Of a stretch of DNA of 64,000 nucleotides, positions 58,046 to 64,000 are shown piece by piece. The translations under genes and the position numbers were made by a program. The notes under the pieces were generated by a model. The model was given only the letters and a program-made list of their open reading frames with translations. It did no database searches and was not told the origin of the DNA. Position 1 is the stretch's first letter, and the number at the start of each line of letters is the position of its first letter. Source of the stretch: G965222505 sp965222505 (GTDB lineage Bacteria; Bacteroidota; Rhodothermia; Rhodothermales; DATKEJ01); assembly GCA_965222505.1 (NCBI GenBank), contig OZ244956.1:372001-436000 (forward strand). Direction: 5' to 3'.

Positions 58046-59842
58046 CTACCAGCGCAGTCGAACGCCAACCAACGCCTCCATAGGCGGTGTTGGATATCCG
58101 TTCCAATGTGCAAACCGTTGGGTCGTGATGTTGTTAATTCGAGAATAAATGGCCCAGCGCGGCCGGATGAAGTAGGTTCCTTCAACATCCACATCCAGGA
58201 AGGCATCCAATTCAACCGTCCCTGCACGATCGGTAAACCGTTGGCCTTGCCATGTACCATTCACCTGAATCAAGCCTTTCTGCTCCAGAAACCGGTACGC
58301 CATGCGGCCCTGCCCCACCAATGCCGAGAAATAGGGAATGTCGGTTTGGGGGTCTTGCAGGCTTCCGTCGCGCCACGTAACCCCTAACGAGGCACTCAGC
58401 CGACCCGGCAAAGCCAGCGCAACATCGGCGCCGGCATAGGTGATGTTGGCTTTTTCATAGCGGGCTTCAAAAAAGCCACCGGCAAACCCCAGGTGGGGTG
58501 CTTCTTCAAAAAAGAGGTATTCCTGAAACCGTTGCACCCCGCCAAACCCGGACAAGCGTAGCGGGCCGGTGTACAAGATGGCTCCACCCTCTGTATCGAT
58601 GGTGCTCAGGTTGGGTTTGAGCTCAGGTTCATTGATGACGTAGGGATTCAGGCGATGCACATCCGACAGACCGTGTACTTCCCGTTTGGGATCGTTCTGG
58701 ACGTAGAGTTGGATCGTTGGCTTCAGGAACAGGTCAAGCCGGGCCAGCGGCGCGATGTGCGAAGCAGAACGTTCTTCTGCCACCTGACCGGGAGCTACAT
58801 TTCGGGCCGAAGCCGAATACCCCAGCATACGTGCCCCAATTTGAAGGCGGGCAAAATCGTCAAACCGCATCGATATGAAAGGCGCTACGGCATAGGCCAC
58901 ATGATCCTGGTCCAGCAATCCATCTGTATCCAGGCCGCCGGTCGTCAAGGCGCCTTCCACTTCAAACTGGAATACCTGGGCATGATAGCCGGTCCGGCCC
59001 TTTACATCCATGCGCCGCTCGGTGCGGATAAGCCGGGGATCCACAACGCCTTCTGCAGTTTGGGTATCGTATCGGGTTCCACCATAGCGCATTGAAATCG
59101 AGAACGGAATCTTCCCAATCACCCCTTGGCTCCAGAGCCGGCTCTCTATTCCCTGCCCAATCCGTTCGGGCGCAGGTGACACATTTGGAACGCCCAGGTT
59201 GACGGCGTAGATCTCATACTTATCATAAAACCCGCGCCCTTCTATCCCGAACGCGACCGTACCTTGCGTAGTCTGCAATCCAATCGACCCGCTGATCCGA
59301 TCGTTGGGGGCTTTGAGGGTGTCTTGTGCCGTTCCCTTATCGACGTATGGTTTGAATGTACTTTGGCCGGCATAATCCATTCGCGCATGGATGCCGGTGT
59401 TGGCGCCCAGTTTACGTGTGGCTTCGAGTTGGGCCAAACGTCCCAGGTACCGGCCTGCCCCAAGGGTGATCATCAAGGTATGGGGCACGGCCTGCAAGCC
59501 CTGCCCGATACCGATGGTCCCTGGTTGGCGCAAGGCACTGGTGGGCAAATTGGCCGCTTCCTGTTTGTAATGCTCGACGAATGGCCGCCGGTCTTGCGGG
59601 ACCACGTAAATACGGGGCGGCGGGTTAAACCCGACCAAGGGTTTTCGTGCGACGTTGGGAAAGTCGATGTTGAGCTCACCGAGAATTTCAACCTCACGCG
59701 GGGTCAGGTCCGGCAACAGGGTGTCTGGTGGGCTTTGCCCCCACACGCACATGGGGAGTAGCATCCAGACCAACACCAGGCATCGTCGGATCATGGTATT
59801 GGGTCGTATGCAGTTTGTGGGTTGTTGAATCATGCTGTTCAT
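58046..59842 (-). CDS. Outer-membrane beta-barrel protein (TonB-receptor-like barrel without plug)
   Basis: 598 residues from the ATG at 59842, which overlaps the TPR gene's stop as ATGA; an ATG at 59794 begins the signal proper (MIRRCLVLVWMLLPMCVWG). A short periplasmic part (LLPDLTPREVEILGELNIDFPN, VVPQDRRPFVEHYKQEA) is followed by about 450 residues of alternating strands with the C-terminal YPTPPMEALVGVRLRW, ending in an aromatic residue as barrel proteins do. YFIRPRWAIYSRINNITTQRFAHWNGYP is typical of the last strands of TonB-dependent receptors. No plug domain or TonB box is seen. The coupled TPR gene suggests the two products act together. Confidence 0.85.
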   Translation of the reverse strand: MNSMIQQPTNCIRPNTMIRRCLVLVWMLLPMCVWGQSPPDTLLPDLTPREVEILGELNIDFPNVARKPLVGFNPPPRIYVVPQDRRPFVEHYKQEAANLPTSALRQPGTIGIGQGLQAVPHTLMITLGAGRYLGRLAQLEATRKLGANTGIHARMDYAGQSTFKPYVDKGTAQDTLKAPNDRISGSIGLQTTQGTVAFGIEGRGFYDKYEIYAVNLGVPNVSPAPERIGQGIESRLWSQGVIGKIPFSISMRYGGTRYDTQTAEGVVDPRLIRTERRMDVKGRTGYHAQVFQFEVEGALTTGGLDTDGLLDQDHVAYAVAPFISMRFDDFARLQIGARMLGYSASARNVAPGQVAEERSASHIAPLARLDLFLKPTIQLYVQNDPKREVHGLSDVHRLNPYVINEPELKPNLSTIDTEGGAILYTGPLRLSGFGGVQRFQEYLFFEEAPHLGFAGGFFEARYEKANITYAGADVALALPGRLSASLGVTWRDGSLQDPQTDIPYFSALVGQGRMAYRFLEQKGLIQVNGTWQGQRFTDRAGTVELDAFLDVDVEGTYFIRPRWAIYSRINNITTQRFAHWNGYPTPPMEALVGVRLRW

Positions 59843-62800
59843 TGCAGGGCCTCCTTCAGACGAACGGCTTCATTGTAAAATGAGGTGCCGGGATGACCGG
59901 TAATGACCAGGTCGTACATGCGCACCGCATCCCCGTTCTGCCCCAGGGATTGATAGGCGCGCCCTTGTTCGAGGTACCCCCGGGCCACCCAATCCGGATA
60001 ACTGGCAAACAGTACCGGCATCCGCCCCAATTCCTCCAATGCTCCGGCGGGATTGCTCTGGTCGGTGAGCAGCTTGCCCAGGCGGTACAATGATTCGGCG
60101 GCCACTTCATCCAGACCACGGTCGGCCACTTGCCGATACAGGTCCATGGCCTCCTGGAACTTTTGTTGTTGCTCATAGACGCGGGCCAGTCCAAGCCGGG
60201 CTGGCAGACCTTCCGGGGTTTCAACGCTACTGTCGGAGACGATGTTTTGAAGCAGCGCCTCCGCCTCGGCCACGCGCCCAACACCCAAGAGGGCCATACC
60301 TTCGCCATACTGGGCTTCGGCCAGTGCGCTTACATTGTTTCCCGCAGCTTGCCCCAACCGCCGATACAGCGAGAGGGCTTCCCGATGCCGATTTTGCGCC
60401 AGGTAGATCCGCCCCAAGCGGGCTTCCCCGAGCAGACGTACATTGCTTAAGGGAAAAGCTTCGATCAATCGGCTCAGGTAGACTTCAGCGTCTTCATGCT
60501 GTTCAAGATCGGCATAGGCACTACCCAGGTAGAAATAAGCATCGGCCAGCCGGGCGCTGTTGGGGGCAGACCGAATGTAGCCGTGAAATGCATTTACGGC
60601 TCCGGCTAAATCACCGTTTTGATACTGCACTTCAGCATGCCGGAACCGAAGTTCATCTACCATCGGCGAGTTGGGATGTTGCTGGGCAAACGCATCGATA
60701 ATCCCTTCCATCTCTTCTTCCCGCTCCAGGGAAAGCAGGGCATATTGCATGCCGCTGTAGGCATCTACCACAAGCGGGCTTTCCGGATGCCGATCCAAAA
60801 CCAGTTGATAAGCGGCCAGGGCCTCCTCCAGCCGACCCATGTTGTAATGGGCATCCGCAATGCCATATTGGGCCTTCGCAGCCAGGGGGTCTTTGGGGAA
60901 ACGTTCAACCAGTTGGCCGTAATCGGTAATGGCCCGGTCGTAGCCTTGTTCTAAAAACCAGAGATACCCTTTGGCATACATGGCTTCCTCGCGCCACTGT
61001 GAATCGGGAAAACGCTCCAGGAAGGTGTTAAAACTATCGATGGCCTCTGTGCTTTTCAGGTCCAGCGAAAGCGATTGCCCGATGCGATACAGGGCATAAT
61101 CGGCATCGTCTCCACCCACGTTGCGGTAGGCTGCCACCGCCAGTTGGTACTGTTTCAGGGCGTAGTAGCTGTCGGCCAGCCGGAGCCGGGCATCATCTCC
61201 ATAGGGGACAATTTCGTTATCTGGATTGTACCGCCGGAGAAATTGTTGAAATTGCTCGGCCGCACTGGCATAGCGGTTCTGGTTGAAAAATGCCCAGCCG
61301 AGGGCATAATGCGCGGCATTGCGATGCTTGTGATCCGGAAACGTCCGAAGGAATTCGGTAAACAACCGAATGGCCCGTTCCTTCGAGCCCGCCTGGTAAT
61401 AACTTTCTGCGGCCCAGAACACAGCATCCCCGGCCTGATCACTTTCCTTATTGCGCCGATACAAGGCCAGAAAAGCAGGAGCCGCCGCAGAGAAATCGTC
61501 TTTGCGATATAACAACCAGGCTTTTTGGAAAGCCACCTGCTCACGAAGTTCAGGCGGTGCAGCATCCAGGGAGATGGCACTATCGTAGGCATCGAAGGCC
61601 TCATTAAAGTTGCCCTGCGCCACAGAGGCTTCCCCTTTCATGCGAAGGGCATCGCCAGTGGTTTGGGAGTTTGGATACTGGTCCAGCACCACCTGAAACG
61701 CCTCTCCAGCTTCTTTCCAGCGTCGGAGGCCGTAGTAGCTCATGCCCAATTCGAACTGTGCCTGATCGGCCAAGGGACCGTTCGGCCAGTTTTGAACCAC
61801 GTTTCCAAATACACGCGCCGCTTCTTCTGGCCGGCCGGCCAGTTTCAGGTTCACCCCCTGATAGTACATGGCGCGGTGCGAGAGGGTATCCGAGAACCCC
61901 CGATGGGCCCGCTCAAAGTGTTCGGCCGCCCACTGGAACGCATCTTCAAAGTGATAATTCCAGGCCAAGCCGTACAGGGCCAGGCGGTAATATGGGCTGT
62001 CCGGACTGGATTCTGTAAACCGGCGGTAGTATACAATGGCTTCCTTGCTCTGGCGGAGTTGATTATAGGATTCGGCCAGCAGAAAGGTAGCGCGTTCACG
62101 GGATTCGTCGTCGAGTTGGTTGAGCCGACGGTCGACTTCCGAGATAACCCGCTCGTAGTTCCCCATTTCATAATACGCCTCAGCCAGGGCCAACCCGATA
62201 TGTTGCACTGTGCTGGAACGCGGGTACCGGGCATCGAGTGATTCAAAGGCCTGCGCAGCTTCTGCATATTGCCTTTGTTCCGCATAGGCATGGGCAATGG
62301 CATACAGCGCAATCGGGGCCGTCTCGGTATCAGGATAGGATTGGGCGGCCCGATTGAAATACCCGATCCCCTTTTCGAATTGTCCTAACTGAAGGGAGGC
62401 CCGGCCCATCCAATAGAGGGATTTGGCGGCCAACCCGGCCTCCGGTTCATCGGCCAGGACTTCATTCAGGGTTTCGACGGCGCGGACGTAGTCCTGCGTA
62501 TGATAGAAATATTGTCCGAGGGCCAGCCGAGCCTGTGCGGCCAAGGGGTGTAGTGGATAGGTTCTCTGGAATTCCGTATACCGCTCGGTGGCTTGATCGG
62601 CATGTCCATCTCCCAAAATGGACTCCGCCTCAAAGTACATGGCTTCCGGTGCATTGGGATGGTTGGGATGCCGGGTCCGAAAGTCGGCAAATTGTTGCGC
62701 GGCTTGTGCAAAAAAGCCATTCTGGTACAGGGTATAAGCCGCATCATAGACTTCTTCAGGGGTAGGCATCAGATGTTGCCCCTGTGCCGGGCCTATACTG

Positions 62801-62886
62801 AATACAAGAATCCCCAATACCAGCATCCAACGTGCGCCGAGGTGGGCCGGCACCCGCCGTGCTTGTTTTCTAAATTCGATTGGCAT
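59839..62886 (-). CDS. Very large secreted TPR-repeat protein (YbgF/BamD-like repeats)
   Basis: 1015 residues from the ATG at 62886; a GTG at 62898 is possible. A signal peptide follows a basic N-terminus (MLVLGILVFSIGPAQG). Nearly all of the mature protein is tandem TPRs, about 25 units, many of the YbgF/BamD type ending in FP or YP: YQNGFFAQAAQQFADF, YAEAAQAFESLDARYP, FSTEFLRTFPDHKH-like, GRLEEALAAYQLVLDRHPESP, DAVRMYDLVITGHPG. It is a periplasmic scaffold or assembly factor. It is the first gene of the TPR-barrel-HU/SPOR-exbB-exbD-yigZ run and is coupled to the barrel gene by a 4-base overlap. In Tol-Pal loci a TPR protein (YbgF/CpoB) plays the linking role. Confidence 0.9.
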   Translation of the reverse strand: MPIEFRKQARRVPAHLGARWMLVLGILVFSIGPAQGQHLMPTPEEVYDAAYTLYQNGFFAQAAQQFADFRTRHPNHPNAPEAMYFEAESILGDGHADQATERYTEFQRTYPLHPLAAQARLALGQYFYHTQDYVRAVETLNEVLADEPEAGLAAKSLYWMGRASLQLGQFEKGIGYFNRAAQSYPDTETAPIALYAIAHAYAEQRQYAEAAQAFESLDARYPRSSTVQHIGLALAEAYYEMGNYERVISEVDRRLNQLDDESRERATFLLAESYNQLRQSKEAIVYYRRFTESSPDSPYYRLALYGLAWNYHFEDAFQWAAEHFERAHRGFSDTLSHRAMYYQGVNLKLAGRPEEAARVFGNVVQNWPNGPLADQAQFELGMSYYGLRRWKEAGEAFQVVLDQYPNSQTTGDALRMKGEASVAQGNFNEAFDAYDSAISLDAAPPELREQVAFQKAWLLYRKDDFSAAAPAFLALYRRNKESDQAGDAVFWAAESYYQAGSKERAIRLFTEFLRTFPDHKHRNAAHYALGWAFFNQNRYASAAEQFQQFLRRYNPDNEIVPYGDDARLRLADSYYALKQYQLAVAAYRNVGGDDADYALYRIGQSLSLDLKSTEAIDSFNTFLERFPDSQWREEAMYAKGYLWFLEQGYDRAITDYGQLVERFPKDPLAAKAQYGIADAHYNMGRLEEALAAYQLVLDRHPESPLVVDAYSGMQYALLSLEREEEMEGIIDAFAQQHPNSPMVDELRFRHAEVQYQNGDLAGAVNAFHGYIRSAPNSARLADAYFYLGSAYADLEQHEDAEVYLSRLIEAFPLSNVRLLGEARLGRIYLAQNRHREALSLYRRLGQAAGNNVSALAEAQYGEGMALLGVGRVAEAEALLQNIVSDSSVETPEGLPARLGLARVYEQQQKFQEAMDLYRQVADRGLDEVAAESLYRLGKLLTDQSNPAGALEELGRMPVLFASYPDWVARGYLEQGRAYQSLGQNGDAVRMYDLVITGHPGTSFYNEAVRLKEALQ

Positions 62887-63182
62887 AGTTTTCAGCACTC
62901 CATGGTCGGCCTATAGCCGTATTTCCCAAACGTGTGCGCATCCACTTGGTTTCAAGGTTTGGCATGCTCGCCAATACCCCTTGAGGGCCTTCTCTCCTAA
63001 GCTTACCACTGTAACGATTGGGTGTTGGCATTCGTATGAACCTCCGCTCAAACCAAACGTATAGTAGGGTATAGCTGCGGAACATCAACCCGATCTTGTC
63101 CTCGCGTGCGCATTATAACCGGGTGCATCCGCGTGTTGCCGTAGTGTGCGCCTTTCACGAATGAATATAACGCATCAAAGTC
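62887..63182. other. Divergent intergenic region
   Basis: 296 bases between the large TPR gene (minus) and the DUF883-like gene (plus). I see no gene, no strong hairpin and no clear promoter consensus. The short minus frame at 62870-63088 has no features of a real protein. Confidence 0.5.
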
Positions 63183-63536
63183 ATGGCAAAAAAATCCACA
63201 ACCAACACATCGGCCTCGCTGCCGGACGTCCCCCTCGCTTCAGAAGCCGCCGCAGACTCGCGCTCTAATGTAGAGGCTACGGTAGAAAAAATACAAGCTG
63301 CAACGAATAAGCTTGCTCAAGAAGTTGAGAAGTTTGTCAGCGATGGTGCCGATAAGATCCAACGCGTCACCAAAGATTACGCCCATAAACTGGACAATCA
63401 TGCGGGTCAAGTGACCGAACAAGCCAAGCGCGCCTACTCCGAAAGCGAGACCCTGATTCGAAAGAATCCAGTACCGTCCGTGCTTGGTGCTTTCGCCGTT
63501 GGGGTTATCCTGGGCGTTCTGCTCGGCCGAGACTGA
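63183..63536 (+). CDS. DUF883 (ElaB/YqjD)-like membrane-anchored protein
   Basis: 117 residues. A polar N-terminus is followed by an amphipathic helix (NVEATVEKIQAATNKLAQEVEKFVSDGADKIQ...) and a C-terminal membrane anchor with the family pattern: KRAYSESETLIRKNPVPSVLGAFAVGVILGVLLGRD. E. coli ElaB and YqjD bind stationary-phase ribosomes at the inner membrane. The likeness is in layout and in the NP.....GA..G...G.L..R anchor. It is probably transcribed alone; a perfect 12-bp inverted repeat 3 bases after its stop could end transcription. Confidence 0.82.
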   Translation: MAKKSTTNTSASLPDVPLASEAAADSRSNVEATVEKIQAATNKLAQEVEKFVSDGADKIQRVTKDYAHKLDNHAGQVTEQAKRAYSESETLIRKNPVPSVLGAFAVGVILGVLLGRD

Positions 63537-63539
63537 AAC

Positions 63540-63588
63540 ATTGGTGATTGGAAGAAAATCAATAATGAACAATTACCAATCACCAATC
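63540..63588. repeat. ATTGGTGATT-type inverted repeat, copy A5
   Basis: ATTGGTGATTGG (63540-63551) and CCAATCACCAAT (63576-63587) are perfect reverse complements with a 24-base AT-rich centre. This is the shortest and cleanest member of the family and the only one lying between two convergent 3' ends rather than in front of a start codon. It touches the stop codon of the minus-strand gene. Confidence 0.75.
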
Positions 63589-64000
63589 ATATCCGCATCA
63601 ACCGGGGCATGAGGAGGACGAAGCCGAAGGCCACGATGGCAAGGGCGAAGAAGAACCAGCCGAACCATTGATCGTAGGCCAACAGGTCCAGCATGCCCAG
63701 CATGTTCCACCAGTCGTGTTGGTTTACGTCGTTGCCCAAAAGTGGCAGAGCGCGGTCTCGCGCATCGGCGGCGTACACGCTGATGTTGATGGCATTGTGA
63801 CCCCACCAGAAGCCCATCAGTTGTGCTCCGGGGAGGTAGTCGTTCCGCATGAAATTCCACGTCAGCAACCCCGGCAGGATGAGTTGCAGGAGTGTCCCCC
63901 CGGCATAGGTCAAAAACCGCCCAAAGGGTCGAAAAAAGAAATGCCCGGCCTCATGAATGATCAAATCCGCCCAATCCAAAAAGGTATAGGTCTTGGGATT
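63587..64000 (-). CDS. Membrane protein with HEAGH motif, 5' end cut by window edge
   Basis: The minus-strand frame stays open to the last base of the window, so the first part of the gene is missing. The visible 137 residues begin NPKTYTFLDWADLIIHEAGH and contain about three membrane helices (LLQLILPGLLTWNFM, WGHNAINISVYAAD, WFGWFFFALAIVAFGFVLL). HEAGH is a zinc-metallopeptidase-like HExxH, reminiscent of minimal M50-like proteins, and H/N residues in GHNAINISVY may also be functional. Only part of the protein is present, so the family is uncertain and activity unproven. Do not read the TTG at 63979 as its start: the coding frame continues upstream of it. Confidence 0.75.
   Translation of the reverse strand, partial: NPKTYTFLDWADLIIHEAGHFFFRPFGRFLTYAGGTLLQLILPGLLTWNFMRNDYLPGAQLMGFWWGHNAINISVYAADARDRALPLLGNDVNQHDWWNMLGMLDLLAYDQWFGWFFFALAIVAFGFVLLMPRLMRI

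Noticed and set aside
61525..62241. 238-residue plus-strand frame inside the TPR gene
   Set aside because: Antisense shadow of the regular TPR coding sequence.
1..64000. tRNA, rRNA, CRISPR or insertion sequences
   Set aside because: No TpsiC-like arm, no regularly spaced direct repeats with unique spacers, and no transposase motif were seen on reading either strand.

Overview
The window looks like chromosomal DNA of a Bacteroidota-type bacterium, most likely of the Rhodothermales/Balneolales branch. The reasons are a type IX secretion (Por) C-terminal sorting domain on the Spondin_N protein near 1.4-3.7 kb, a bamA-skp-skp envelope operon joined to dxr, rseP and uppS, a GWxTD-domain lipoprotein, a DUF547 protein, an HU(CCDC81-like)-SPOR membrane protein, many lipoproteins, and a near absence of Shine-Dalgarno sequences. 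The DNA is moderately GC rich and densely coding on both strands. I see no tRNA, rRNA, CRISPR array, prophage or transposase.

Layout. 0-4 kb: the edge of a minus-strand gene of unknown function, an outer-membrane barrel and a three-domain Spondin_N adhesin-like protein. 4-8.3 kb: a GH3/beta-lactamase fusion lipoprotein, a truncated LtrA gene and an eroded dockerin-type tail fragment among palindromes. 8.2-15.5 kb: Rieske oxygenase, Big2/LVIVD secreted protein, FmdB-like protein, GWxTD lipoprotein, tpiA and a thioredoxin-fold protein without its cysteines. 15.6-22 kb: cupin, gatB, bcp, an M50 protease, a DUF547 protein, surE and panB. 22-29.4 kb: a dxr-rseP-uppS-bamA-skp-skp operon closed by a clear intrinsic terminator. 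29.6-33.5 kb: a MacA-like adaptor, a MacB/FtsX-type permease and a shortened TolC homologue, with no ATPase. 33.5-44.2 kb: TPR protein, 'asparagine synthetase B'-labelled secreted protein, SPOR lipoprotein, lipid kinase, a 12-repeat YWTD double-propeller protein, a BtuF/BtuC-type pair (again without ATPase) and a PD40 lipoprotein. 44.3-50.7 kb: a sulfatase facing a carbohydrate-catabolism operon (MFS symporter, two TIM-barrel isomerases, Gfo/Idh/MocA dehydrogenase, TMEM220-like protein). 51-64 kb: PAF-acetylhydrolase-like lipase, FxsA, MFS transporter, YigZ, ExbD, ExbB, HU-SPOR, an outer-membrane barrel and a 1015-residue TPR protein, then a DUF883-like protein and a HEAGH membrane protein cut by the window edge.

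How the genes work together. The strongest functional unit is envelope biogenesis: isoprenoid precursor (Dxr), undecaprenyl diphosphate (UppS), regulated intramembrane proteolysis (RseP), outer-membrane protein insertion (BamA) and periplasmic chaperones (two Skp). A second envelope block at 54-63 kb joins an ExbB/ExbD proton-driven motor to a giant TPR protein, an outer-membrane barrel and a predicted DNA-to-peptidoglycan tether; it resembles a Tol-Pal-like machine and is the best candidate here for an undescribed system. The most unusual non-coding signal is two families of short AT-rich inverted repeats (ATTGGTGATT and CAATTGTCAAT types). Six of seven copies sit directly in front of a start codon.
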